Shown: positions 16,435-24,867 of the stretch, in pieces
Layout: the number at the start of each line of letters is the position of its first letter
Position numbering within the stretch: position 1 is the first letter of the stretch
DNA from: Acidimicrobiaceae bacterium
GTDB taxonomy: Bacteria > Actinomycetota > Acidimicrobiia > Acidimicrobiales > RAAP-2
Length of the DNA stretch: 64,000 nucleotides
Direction of reading: 5' to 3'
NCBI GenBank assembly: GCA_947455165.1
Contig: CANGMP010000001.1
Span: 27,835 to 91,834, forward strand
The notes under the pieces: model-generated
Databases searched by the model: none
What the model was told of the DNA's origin: nothing
Seen by the model: the letters and a program-made list of their open reading frames with translations, nothing else
Made by a program: the position numbers and the translations under genes

Positions 16435-17602
16435 CCACGAGCAGGGTCGCATTCCACGACAACGCAATACAGACAGCCGCCAGGAGAGCCACTGAGAGGC
16501 CGTCTCGGTCGAGCCGCTTGGAACGACGGACGGGGTTCTCTAACAGGTGATAGGAGAGCACGGCACAGAGGAAGGCTCCGGCAATCTCGATGATGCGCCA
16601 CCACCACCCAACTGGGGGTGCCACCATCTGCAGCGGTATCTGAATCCACGCGAAGTGAAAGAGATAGAACGAATACGAGACGTCGCCGACGTATCGCACC
16701 GGCGCAAACTCCAGCAGACGCGCCGGTCCGAACTTCGACCCATGACCGCCCGACCAGAGCATCACAGCCGTGGCCCCACACGGCCACCAGGCCAGCAGTC
16801 CCGGAAAGTTTGTGACGTGCTGAAGACGCCAGACGGCGAGGCCGAGGGCCACCATGCCAACAAGGGTAAGGAGCGATGCCAGCCAACGCGCTCGGGCCAA
16901 GACCAACGACGGCATGAGAGCGACGAGGGCGCCGAGCGCTAGCTCAAAGAATCGGGTCAGCGGCGAGTAGTAGGCCGACACGGTGTGCGTGCTGAGCCCG
17001 CTGTGCCAACTCCACCACGCCGAGGTGGCGATGGCAACAACGACCACGGCCCCCAGGAGCCACGTCCGGCCTCGTCGTGGAGCCAGCCAGGTGAGTGAAA
17101 AAACTAGAAATGGAAAGAGGACGTAGAACTGCTCCTCGACTGCCAACGACCAAAAATGGGTCACGAGCGAAGGGGCGATGCCGGGAATGAAGTAGTCACT
17201 GGACGTCTTGATCAGACGAAAATTGGCCCCGAAGAGCGATGACCAACGAACGTCACCGAGCAACGTGTCGGGAAAGTTGGCTCCGAGGAGCCACCAAGCG
17301 ACCAGGACCGTGGCAACCATGGTCAACGTGGCGGCGGGCAGAATTCGTCGAACGCGTCGGGCGTAGAACACCCCGAGGTTGCGCCATACCTGGCGAGGTG
17401 GCTGGCGATGCAGAAGGCGCGTAATGACAAATCCACTAATCACAAAGAAGACGTCAACACCGATAAATCCGCCACCCATTCCAGGGACCGATGCGTGTGC
17501 GAGCACGACCAGTACGACCGCGACGGCTCGGAGCCCTTGAATGTCAGAACGAAACGCTGGAGTAGCTAGCGGTTCGGATTCCGAAGATGCGAGGGAAGTC
17601 AC
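16415..17602 (-). CDS. Membrane acyltransferase, AT3 family, without SGNH domain
   Basis: A 395-residue integral membrane acyltransferase of the same family as the protein at 7199. The N-terminal FRSDIQGLRAVAVVLV, candidate catalytic His in VLAHASVPG, GVDVFFVISGF and HFWSLAVEEQFYVLFP are all present, followed by about ten membrane segments. It ends after the last segment, so it also lacks the fused SGNH domain found in many homologues. The facing gene encodes a secreted SGNH protein and could be its partner. GTG at 17602 has TACGTT six bases upstream and no ribosome site. Confidence 0.9.
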   Translation of the reverse strand: MTSLASSESEPLATPAFRSDIQGLRAVAVVLVVLAHASVPGMGGGFIGVDVFFVISGFVITRLLHRQPPRQVWRNLGVFYARRVRRILPAATLTMVATVLVAWWLLGANFPDTLLGDVRWSSLFGANFRLIKTSSDYFIPGIAPSLVTHFWSLAVEEQFYVLFPFLVFSLTWLAPRRGRTWLLGAVVVVAIATSAWWSWHSGLSTHTVSAYYSPLTRFFELALGALVALMPSLVLARARWLASLLTLVGMVALGLAVWRLQHVTNFPGLLAWWPCGATAVMLWSGGHGSKFGPARLLEFAPVRYVGDVSYSFYLFHFAWIQIPLQMVAPPVGWWWRIIEIAGAFLCAVLSYHLLENPVRRSKRLDRDGLSVALLAAVCIALSWNATLLVGYFVSK

Positions 17603-17608
17603 TCAGTG

Positions 17609-17614
17609 AACGTA
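17609..17614 (-). promoter_or_regulatory. -10 hexamer of a probable leaderless promoter, second acyltransferase
   Basis: TACGTT on the minus strand, six bases (CACTGA) before the GTG at 17602; no ribosome-binding sequence. Confidence 0.5.
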
Positions 17615-17655
17615 GTTGGCATCGCCACAGAATGCGGGTCAAACGGAGCAAAAGC

Positions 17656-17728
17656 TCCCAGAGCAGGACTCGAACCTGCAACCTAGCGGTTAACAGCCGC
17701 TTGCTCTGCCAATTGAGCTATCTGGGAT
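17656..17728 (-). tRNA. tRNA-Asn (GTT)
   Basis: A complete 73-base cloverleaf on the minus strand: acceptor TCCCAGA/TCTGGGA, D arm GCTC/GAGC, anticodon stem and loop with CTGTTAA giving anticodon GTT, T arm GCAGG-TTCGAGT-CCTGC, discriminator G. No CCA is encoded. It lies just downstream of dnaG on the same strand. Confidence 0.97.
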
Positions 17729-17780
17729 TGCGATGGAGCGATTTAAGTGTATCAGCGCCGCCACTCAACCTCGAAGCCGA

Positions 17781-19613
17781 CTATTCACCTTCGTTCTCGA
17801 GTGAGGACAGCCAGAAACGAAGGTCCTCTTCAACGTCGATCTGACTCGGCGTACCGAGAAGTTCGAGGCGCTGACGGACGTCTCGAATCACCGACAGGCC
17901 TGATTCGGCAGTGATGGAGCCATCTCGGATGTGGCGATTTATGTCGTGTAGCGCCTCTTGCGCAGCAGCCCGCAGAAGTTGCGCAACAAGTTCATCAATG
18001 GCACTCTCTTCGGCGCTTGGCGTGAGTGTCGACACGGTGTGATCTTCGACCGAAAGCATGGAGAGCAGCATCACTGGCCACTCTTCACCACGCCGCTCCA
18101 AATCGGCCAAGACGTTCACCATAAGTTCGCCTGAATCCAAGGCCTCAAAAGCCGTGCGCTGGACGGTGTCTAAGAACATGGCCGGGACGAGTCGACCACC
18201 GATGAGGTCGGGGTCACGCAAGAGTCGTCGCAATGCTTCGACACCCGGGCGATATGCCATGAAGTCGGGAGCGCGGGTAGGCATCGAGGGAGTAGGGGCA
18301 TCCTCGCGCACCGGCCCGCCGCGGCGGGCCGCAACAACCTTGGGGCGAAGTACGTCGATTTCGACGCGGCACTTGTCAGCCACCTCTTGGAGGTACTGAT
18401 CACGCACTAAGTCACTGGGGTGCTCTGCAATGACCACAACGGCCGCTTGGGCCACCCTCGCCCGACTTTCCGGCGTGGCAAAGTTCCCTGCTTCGAGCAC
18501 GCGCCGCAGTCGAAACTGCAAGAAGGGCTCAGCGCTAGCCAGAGCCTGGCGGAGCGCTTCGGGGTCCTTCATCGCCAGTTCCGCTGGGTCCATGCCCTTG
18601 GGGAAACTGGCCACCGCAACTTCGGCGTCGAACTGCTGCTCCCACTGATACACCGAGGCAGCGGCATTTTGCCCGGCGTTATCTCCGTCGTACGCGAGGA
18701 CGATGCGACTGGCGAAGTTTCGCATGGTGCGAAAGTGCTCTTCACTGAGCGCCGTGCCACACGTAGCAACGGCCCTTGGAATACCGGCTCGGAAGAATGC
18801 AATGACGTCGGTGTAACCCTCGCAGACCACAATTTCGCCACTCTTCACGACGTCGGCCTTGGCCCAGTTCAGGGCGTACAGGGTTCGGCGCTTCGAGTAA
18901 ATGGGCGTCTCGGGTGAGTTCTTGTACTTCGCTTCCTCTCGGGCCGGCTGATCTGGAGCCGGCGGCAAGATTCGACCACCGACGGCAATGGCGTGTCCGC
19001 TGGGATCAAAAATAGGAAAGATGATTCGTGCGCGGAGGGCGTCTTGCTTGCGACCCCGCTTGTTGACGAAACCAAGTCCCGTGCCTTCGAGCTCTTTGGG
19101 ACTTACGTTGAGCGCTTGGCTCAATGCATCCCAGTCGTCGGGCGCCCAGCCCAATTTGAACTGGCGAACCGTTTCGCCGTCGTAGCCGCGCGAACGTAAG
19201 TAGTTACGAGCGGCTCCAGCGTCGGGTGATTCGAGAAGCTGCTGGTGATACCACGTAACGGCCCGTTCCATCACGTCGAGGAACTGTTTGCGCTGCTGAC
19301 GAGCGGCACCGGAATGTTCGTCGTGCTGCAGCTCGACGCCAGCACGTCCGGCCAGATACTCAACGGCCTCCATGAAGTCGAGGTGTTGGGTTTCGCGAAC
19401 GAAGGTGATCGCATCTCCCTTGGCGTGACAGCCAAAGCAGTAGTAAATACCGTCGACGGCATTTACCGAAAAGGATGGTGAACGCTCGGTGTGAAACGGG
19501 CACAAGCCGCTCCAACGGGTTCCGGCACGCTTCAGCGCGGTGCGCTCGGAGATGATCGCGACAATGTCGGTCGCCGCCCGAACCCGCTCAATCTCCCCGT
19601 CTGCCAATGCCAC
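17781..19613 (-). CDS. dnaG: DNA primase
   Basis: A 610-residue bacterial primase that makes RNA primers at the replication fork. The N-terminal zinc-binding domain has the CHC2 pattern: CPFH near residues 38-41 and CFGCHAKGD near 58-66. The RNA polymerase core includes the TOPRIM block VVCEGYTDVIAF and LAYDGDNAGQNAA, and the family piece FPIFDPSGHAIAVGGR. A C-terminal helicase-binding region follows. The GTG start has TACCCT six bases upstream. It lies between tRNA-Asn and a divergent ABC transporter; no dgt or rpoD gene is next to it in this window. Confidence 0.97.
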   Translation of the reverse strand: MALADGEIERVRAATDIVAIISERTALKRAGTRWSGLCPFHTERSPSFSVNAVDGIYYCFGCHAKGDAITFVRETQHLDFMEAVEYLAGRAGVELQHDEHSGAARQQRKQFLDVMERAVTWYHQQLLESPDAGAARNYLRSRGYDGETVRQFKLGWAPDDWDALSQALNVSPKELEGTGLGFVNKRGRKQDALRARIIFPIFDPSGHAIAVGGRILPPAPDQPAREEAKYKNSPETPIYSKRRTLYALNWAKADVVKSGEIVVCEGYTDVIAFFRAGIPRAVATCGTALSEEHFRTMRNFASRIVLAYDGDNAGQNAAASVYQWEQQFDAEVAVASFPKGMDPAELAMKDPEALRQALASAEPFLQFRLRRVLEAGNFATPESRARVAQAAVVVIAEHPSDLVRDQYLQEVADKCRVEIDVLRPKVVAARRGGPVREDAPTPSMPTRAPDFMAYRPGVEALRRLLRDPDLIGGRLVPAMFLDTVQRTAFEALDSGELMVNVLADLERRGEEWPVMLLSMLSVEDHTVSTLTPSAEESAIDELVAQLLRAAAQEALHDINRHIRDGSITAESGLSVIRDVRQRLELLGTPSQIDVEEDLRFWLSSLENEGE

Positions 19614-19619
19614 GCCTGC

Positions 19620-19625
19620 AGGGTA
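19620..19625 (-). promoter_or_regulatory. -10 hexamer of a probable leaderless promoter, dnaG
   Basis: TACCCT on the minus strand, six bases (GCAGGC) before the dnaG GTG at 19613. Confidence 0.4.
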
Positions 19626-19646
19626 GTGCCCGCCAGCGACGCCGGG

Positions 19647-19674
19647 TTAGAAATCCTAGAAACTGTCGTAGAAT
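19647..19674 (+). promoter_or_regulatory. Candidate promoter of the DrrAB-like operon
   Basis: A -10 box TAGAAT at 19669-19674 and a weak -35 TTAGAA at 19647-19652, 16 bases apart. The ATG at 19684 follows nine bases after the -10 box, so the leader would be absent or only a few bases. Confidence 0.45.
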
Positions 19675-19683
19675 TGAAGAACT

Positions 19684-20679
19684 ATGACCCAATTCGCTAT
19701 TCAGGCACGCGACATCGTCCGGACATTCCGCGACGGTGGCGTCAAGGCCCTCGATGGCGTCTCACTCAACGTTCCGACCGGTGAAGTTTTTGGACTTCTC
19801 GGGCCGAATGGTTCGGGCAAGACGACCATGGTTCGCATCCTCTCAACGATCTTGGCCCCCGACTCGGGTAGCGCCACCGTGGACGGCAAGGACGTTGTTA
19901 CCCAGGCCGACGCCGTTCGCCGTTCCATTGGTCTCGCCGGACAATACGCCACGGTCGACGAAAACTTGACTGGCTTCGAAAACCTGCGCATGGTCGGTCG
20001 CCTCAATCACCTGACCAAGCCAGTCGCCAGCGAGCGAGCCCACGAACTGCTCGCACAGTTTGGCCTCTCCGACGCCGGTGCTCGCCCAGCCAAGACCTAC
20101 TCCGGCGGTATGCGCCGTCGTCTGGACCTTGCCGCGGCACTCGTCGCGAAGCCCCCCGTGCTTTTCCTGGATGAACCCACTACGGGCCTTGACCCCCAGA
20201 GTCGCCAAGACCTCTGGGTCATCATCGAAGACTTAGTGTCGACGGGCGTGACCGTGCTGCTCACCACTCAGTACCTCGAAGAGGCTGACCGTCTGGCCAA
20301 GCAACTCGTCGTACTCGACCAGGGTCGCATCATCGCCGAAGGCACACCCGCGAGCCTCAAGGCGCAGCTGGGAACCACGGTGGTTGCCGTGACGTTCACC
20401 AGCTCTGCCGAAGCCAACCAGCACGTCGGGCTCATTCGTGACCTGACCACAAACGAGCCAAATATCGATGGGTCGATTGTTGAGCTCACGGTGAACTCGG
20501 GTCCGGCCGTGGCCGCTGAGGTGATCCGCCGCCTCGACACTGCCGGTGTCACGGTCGCTGGACTCGCGCTGCGCGAACCAAGCCTCGACGATGTCTTCTT
20601 GAACCTCACCGGCCACAAGGCCGAAGTCGCCGCCGAACCAGTGGCCGACGCTCCCGCTAAGCGAAAGGGTCGCTCATGA
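19684..20679 (+). CDS. ABC transporter ATP-binding protein, DrrA-like
   Basis: A 331-residue nucleotide-binding subunit. Walker A is GPNGSGKTT near residues 40-48, the ABC signature YSGGMRRR is near 139-146, and Walker B with the catalytic Glu is VLFLDEPTTGLDP near 159-171. A C-terminal extension after residue 220, including EPSLDDVFLNLTGHKA, marks the daunorubicin-resistance (DrrA) subfamily of drug or lipid exporters. It overlaps the permease gene by four bases (ATGA). The exported compound is unknown. Confidence 0.93.
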   Translation: MTQFAIQARDIVRTFRDGGVKALDGVSLNVPTGEVFGLLGPNGSGKTTMVRILSTILAPDSGSATVDGKDVVTQADAVRRSIGLAGQYATVDENLTGFENLRMVGRLNHLTKPVASERAHELLAQFGLSDAGARPAKTYSGGMRRRLDLAAALVAKPPVLFLDEPTTGLDPQSRQDLWVIIEDLVSTGVTVLLTTQYLEEADRLAKQLVVLDQGRIIAEGTPASLKAQLGTTVVAVTFTSSAEANQHVGLIRDLTTNEPNIDGSIVELTVNSGPAVAAEVIRRLDTAGVTVAGLALREPSLDDVFLNLTGHKAEVAAEPVADAPAKRKGRS

Positions 20680-21467
20680 GCACCACCACTCTCTCCCCCA
20701 TCTCGCGACTTCGTTGGGCCTTTAGCGACGTCATGACTGTCGCCCAGCGAAACCTGCTGGCCGTCTTCCGCGTGCCATCAGCGCTGGTCTTTGTGATTAT
20801 CCAGCCGGTGATGTTCGTGCTGTTGTTCCGCTACGTCTTTGGAGGGGCCATCAAGGCACCTGGCTCGAGCTACGTGAACTTCCTCATTCCGGGCATCTTG
20901 GTCCAGACCACCGTCTTTGGCGCCGTGGGAACTGCCATTGGTTTGGCCGAAGACTTGCAGCGCGGACTCATCGAGCGTTTCCGCGCACTTCCCATGGCCC
21001 GCATGGCCGTACTCGCAGGCCGAACAATCTCGGACTTGGCTCGCAACGTACTTATCTTGGTCGTCATTACGTTGGTCGGCTTTGGCGTCGGCTTTCGTCC
21101 CGGTGGCGGCGTTGTGGCCTACGTGCAGGCCAGCATTTTGATGCTGCTCTTCTCGTTCTGCCTGTCGTGGGGCTTTGCCTTTATTGGCCTGGCCGCGCCA
21201 AACAGTGAGACCGCACAGGCGATGACCTTCCCCTTGATCTTCCCCATCACGTTTGCTTCGAGCATTTTCGTGCCGGTGGCGACCATGCCGGGTTGGCTCC
21301 AAGTCTTTGCTCGTAATCAGCCGGTTTCACAGGCTGCCGAAGCGGTGCGCGGGCTCATGCTCGGGACACCGCATGGCAACTCCAGTTGGATCACGCTCGG
21401 TTGGGCGCTGCTCGCTATTGCGACACTGGGGCCATTGGCTACTCGTCGCTACCGCCGCGCCGCCTAA
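20676..21467 (+). CDS. ABC-2 type permease, DrrB-like
   Basis: A 263-residue integral membrane protein with six predicted membrane segments. It has the ABC-2 features AQRNLLAVFRVPSALVF near residues 22-38, YVNFLIPGILVQTTVFG in the first third, and EDLQRGLIERFRALPMAR in the coupling-helix region. A start overlapping the ATPase stop and this family pairing indicate a DrrAB-type exporter. The thioesterase gene follows after five bases and may belong to the same transcript. Confidence 0.92.
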   Translation: MSTTTLSPISRLRWAFSDVMTVAQRNLLAVFRVPSALVFVIIQPVMFVLLFRYVFGGAIKAPGSSYVNFLIPGILVQTTVFGAVGTAIGLAEDLQRGLIERFRALPMARMAVLAGRTISDLARNVLILVVITLVGFGVGFRPGGGVVAYVQASILMLLFSFCLSWGFAFIGLAAPNSETAQAMTFPLIFPITFASSIFVPVATMPGWLQVFARNQPVSQAAEAVRGLMLGTPHGNSSWITLGWALLAIATLGPLATRRYRRAA

Positions 21468-21472
21468 GCCCC

Positions 21473-21889
21473 ATGAGCGTGACCGAACCGGTCCTCTCAG
21501 CCTCAGAACTTCAAGAGATTCTCGTTGCCGCCTTCGGTGACGGCGTACCGGTAGTTGACGCGGTCACCGACCATGGCGCCACGGTTCGCTATGTCGTCTC
21601 GGAGCGTAATATTCGCCCCGGTGGAACCCTCAGCGGTCCAACCATGATGATGCTGGCCGACACGGCCGCGTGGGTGGCGATCATGTCGCGGGTCGGGGCC
21701 GAACTCTTGGCCGTAACGACGAGCTTTCACATGAACTTTCTACGCAAGCCGGCGTTCGCCGATCTCATTGCCGAAGCCACGCTCGACAAAGTTGGTCGCA
21801 AGCTTGCAATCGTTTCAGTACGCCTCCACTCAGCGGGCACCAACGAACTCGTGGCCAACGCTTCAGTGACATACGCCCGCCCCTCGTAA
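21473..21889 (+). CDS. Hotdog-fold thioesterase, PaaI-like
   Basis: A 138-residue hotdog protein. The pattern RPGGTLSGPTMMMLADTAAWVAIM near residues 46-69 (split here by the helix start) and TSFHMNFLRKPAF match PaaI/DUF4442-type acyl-CoA thioesterases, which hydrolyse aryl- or acyl-CoA esters. The ATG at 21473 is chosen; an upstream in-frame ATG at 21386 lies inside the permease gene. It follows the permease stop by five bases, so it may be co-transcribed. There is no clear link between a thioesterase and the exporter. Confidence 0.85.
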   Translation: MSVTEPVLSASELQEILVAAFGDGVPVVDAVTDHGATVRYVVSERNIRPGGTLSGPTMMMLADTAAWVAIMSRVGAELLAVTTSFHMNFLRKPAFADLIAEATLDKVGRKLAIVSVRLHSAGTNELVANASVTYARPS

Positions 21890-21912
21890 AAATTTAAAGA
21901 CTGTACTTTCGG

Positions 21913-21918
21913 TATAGT
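21913..21918 (+). promoter_or_regulatory. -10 hexamer of a probable leaderless promoter, ion channel gene
   Basis: TATAGT, six bases before the ATG at 21925, in an A/T-rich gap and with no ribosome site (TTACACC). The best example of the pattern in this window. Confidence 0.6.
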
Positions 21919-21924
21919 TACACC

Positions 21925-22998
21925 ATGAACAAGCCATCGTGGATGAAGCTCTCAGTACTCGCCAAGGTTGTCCCCGGCATCTTCGCTTTCAATATCGCCG
22001 TGGTGGTTCCCATCACCATCGCCGCTGGTAGCGACACCGTGGTCACCCGGGGAATCACCAAGACTCCACCGAAGCCACTCGCCACCACGGAGATCGTTCA
22101 CCTCGGCGTCGAGCCAATGCAGATTGCCAATGTCGACCTTGGCCACGGCACTTTTGAAATGAGCTTTTACGTCTGGTGGCGCTGGAAGGGACCGATCGAC
22201 CCGGTCACCTCGACATATTTCACCAATGCGACAAACGCCTCAACGAATCGAGTCATTGACTACTCGTTCCTTGACTCTCACAACAACCAGAAGCCGATTC
22301 TGTTGAAGGACGGCTACTGGTACCAGCAGGCCTACCTGTCGCTCGGCTTCTCCGACGCCTTCCCCCTCAATCGCTACCCGCTGGACGTCCAAGACCTGCA
22401 GGTTCGAGTTGAGAACACCACCTACGACTACAGCCAGCTGAACTACATCGTCGACCATCATGTGAGCAAGGACAAGGACCTCGTCGTGCCCGGTTGGACG
22501 ACGAAGGATATTCAGTTCAAGGAGTACCTCCACCACTACGGCACCGACTTTGGATACACCGACCGTGGCGAATCGTTCCAGGACTACTCGCTCTTGACGT
22601 TCAACGTCCACATCGAGCGACCAATGTCGCATTTCTTGGGCAAGTTGATGTTGCCGCTGATGGTCGTCTTGCTGGCGGCCGTGACCTCACTCTTCTTGAA
22701 GGCCGGCAACTTCGATACTCGCCTGGCGCTTACTGGAACTGGCCTCTTGACCTTGATCTTCCTCCAGCAGGGTTACTCGGCCGAACTGCCTAGCCCAGTG
22801 CCGGTCGTCTTAATGGACAAGATTTATGCGCTGGCCTACGCCGCAGTGCTCGTCACCTTCTTCCGCGTCATCTGGACAACTGACCGCGTGCATCGCAAGC
22901 GTGATGAGGAAGAGCTCTTTGTAAAGAGCGACCGACGACTGGCCTGGATTATCTTCGCGGGCTTTGTCGGCGGCACCACGCTCTTCGTATTGTTCTAA
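21925..22998 (+). CDS. Prokaryotic pentameric ligand-gated ion channel homologue (Cys-loop receptor fold)
   Basis: A 357-residue protein. After an N-terminal hydrophobic signal (to about residue 35) comes a beta-rich extracellular domain with YVWWRWKG near residues 82-89 and the loop FPLNRYPLDVQDL near 146-158, the bacterial counterpart of the Cys-loop, without cysteines. Four membrane segments follow: M1 near 231-257 with the conserved Pro (LMLPL, 241-245), M2 near 263-282, M3 near 290-315 and M4 near 339-357. A charged M3-M4 linker, HRKRDEEELF, is short, as in GLIC and ELIC. It should form a homopentameric channel; ligand and ion are unknown. It is a single-gene unit that appears leaderless. 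Confidence 0.82.
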   Translation: MNKPSWMKLSVLAKVVPGIFAFNIAVVVPITIAAGSDTVVTRGITKTPPKPLATTEIVHLGVEPMQIANVDLGHGTFEMSFYVWWRWKGPIDPVTSTYFTNATNASTNRVIDYSFLDSHNNQKPILLKDGYWYQQAYLSLGFSDAFPLNRYPLDVQDLQVRVENTTYDYSQLNYIVDHHVSKDKDLVVPGWTTKDIQFKEYLHHYGTDFGYTDRGESFQDYSLLTFNVHIERPMSHFLGKLMLPLMVVLLAAVTSLFLKAGNFDTRLALTGTGLLTLIFLQQGYSAELPSPVPVVLMDKIYALAYAAVLVTFFRVIWTTDRVHRKRDEEELFVKSDRRLAWIIFAGFVGGTTLFVLF

Positions 22999-24851
22999 GA
23001 AGCGGTCCGTACGATCCAGAACTTCACAGCTCCGTGGTCTCGCACGCGCGGTGGACCAAAAGCATCAGTGACGTATTGGGCCGCAACGTCGTACTCGGAA
23101 CCATGTTTCGTAGCGATGATGATTGAGACTCGATAACGCCGCACGAATTCGCGGAAGGCCTTGACGGTTTCGGGACCACGTGGAGGCATGAGCTCGTCAA
23201 GCCCCGGTACGCCTTCCATAATGCCGGCGTTCGTAGCACCCCAGAATGGCCTCAGAAGGGCAGTTGACACTGAGGTCGGCTCCAGCAGTGGAACGCCTTG
23301 ATTGTGACCTTTCTGGTCGCCCACGATGGCCTCTCCCCCGATGAGCGAGAATCGCATCGACATTTCGGACTGAATCAACATCGCGTTGTTGAAGAGTGGG
23401 TTGGGGTACGGGTAAAAGAGTGCACGGTCACCGGGCTGCACAACCGCTCGATACTCCGGCGATCCAAACCATGAGCTTTGGTTGGTGGCGACCGTCGAGA
23501 AGCGAGCGGCGGGAACCAAGCACCACAAGATCAATGCGGCACCAAGGACCGAGGCGACTACGTGTCGGGGACGAAGACTTGATGGCGATTCACGCCAAGC
23601 CTTTTGAATGGTCGAGAGAAAAAGACCAGTGCCGAGAGCAACAACGACCCAGACCAAAAAGACATACCGAGTCGGCAGAATTTCAGAGAGCACCGGAATT
23701 GAATGGACCCACGCCAAGGGCGAAGGTACGGAGGTGTCCCGACTATTGACCCAGATGGAGCCGCCGAGGCTCAACACGGTGAATATCGCGAACAAAATTG
23801 CGAGGACTCGGGCGGCCGCCTGCTGGCGATATCGCCATAACCCATACAAAAGCAAGGCGAGCAGGGGAATACCAACGTAAGCACCCCGCTCAAGGCTGGA
23901 GCCCACCAGCGGGTCTAGCAGGAGTCGGGGGCCGAAGCCCAGGGCGTGAGACCACGCATTGGGGAAGACGAACTCCGCGAGGTCAGTTCGAATGCGTTCG
24001 GTCCACGGGTGGGGATTGCCTCGGACGGCCCAAGGCCCAAAGAGGCTCACCGCAACCGGACCGGCCATAAGGGTGGCAAAGAGCGCTGTGAAGGGCACGA
24101 GCGCCGCTCGGAGAGCTACCCGGGCCGACCTGCGCTGTTCGGCGGTAACGAAAGCGGCAGCGACAACCGCTGCCAGAGCGATTGCTAGCAAATCAAGCAC
24201 CACGCGCTCGGCCGAAATGAGGAATTCGGCACTCAGCAACACAGCGATCCAGCGGGCGAGGCGGCGAGGCGGACCCTCCTGACGCACGAGGCGCCAGGAC
24301 AGCCAGAACAGCAGCGGCGGGAGTGGCGCAAACGTCAAGAACAGGTGAGCGTGTCCTTGGGCAATTGAGAAGCTCGAAAAGCCGTACAGCAGACCAACAA
24401 CAAAACTCGCAAACCGCGTGAGTCCTACGCGAGTCGACACAAAGTAGGCCGAGGATGCACTCAGCGCTAAGGCCATAGGCATCAGGAAATTGAACACCGT
24501 CGTTGGACCCATGAGCCATGTGAACGGCGTCATCAAAATTCCGAGTAACGGCATGGAGGTGTTCGAGAGGAGATTTACGCCGTGGGGTACGGCAAGCGCC
24601 GAACTCCAAAGCGGATTCAAACCGTGGGCGATCGCGTACGCGGGCCACGCCAGGAACCACACCTCCTGTACTCCGTCACCCGACGGTGCCATAGGTACGT
24701 TTGATGCGTAAATCGTGATCTGTGAATTCTGAAGAAATCCAAGTTTGCTGTAGAGCAAATAGGCGTACGCCGTGTAAATAATCACCACGAGCGATGAAGC
24801 TCGAGACGGCTTGCGGTGAAACTGTGAACTACGGTGCGAAAGCTTCCCCAC
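22995..24851 (-). CDS. Large multi-pass membrane protein, GT-C / YfhO-like
   Basis: A 618-residue protein with about 12 membrane segments in the first 430 residues and a soluble C-terminal part with a mixed fold. The first loop has SGDGVQEVWFLAWP and LNPLWSSALAVPHG, a pattern common in GT-C-type glycosyltransferases and YfhO-like proteins, where an acidic residue early in the first outer loop is catalytic. The polyprenyl-sugar substrate cannot be inferred. The GTG start has AATACT six bases upstream. It ends tail to tail with the ion channel gene and lies just downstream of glyS, on the same strand. Confidence 0.65.
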   Translation of the reverse strand: MGKLSHRSSQFHRKPSRASSLVVIIYTAYAYLLYSKLGFLQNSQITIYASNVPMAPSGDGVQEVWFLAWPAYAIAHGLNPLWSSALAVPHGVNLLSNTSMPLLGILMTPFTWLMGPTTVFNFLMPMALALSASSAYFVSTRVGLTRFASFVVGLLYGFSSFSIAQGHAHLFLTFAPLPPLLFWLSWRLVRQEGPPRRLARWIAVLLSAEFLISAERVVLDLLAIALAAVVAAAFVTAEQRRSARVALRAALVPFTALFATLMAGPVAVSLFGPWAVRGNPHPWTERIRTDLAEFVFPNAWSHALGFGPRLLLDPLVGSSLERGAYVGIPLLALLLYGLWRYRQQAAARVLAILFAIFTVLSLGGSIWVNSRDTSVPSPLAWVHSIPVLSEILPTRYVFLVWVVVALGTGLFLSTIQKAWRESPSSLRPRHVVASVLGAALILWCLVPAARFSTVATNQSSWFGSPEYRAVVQPGDRALFYPYPNPLFNNAMLIQSEMSMRFSLIGGEAIVGDQKGHNQGVPLLEPTSVSTALLRPFWGATNAGIMEGVPGLDELMPPRGPETVKAFREFVRRYRVSIIIATKHGSEYDVAAQYVTDAFGPPRVRDHGAVKFWIVRTAS

Positions 24852-24867
24852 GGAGTCAGTATTCCAC

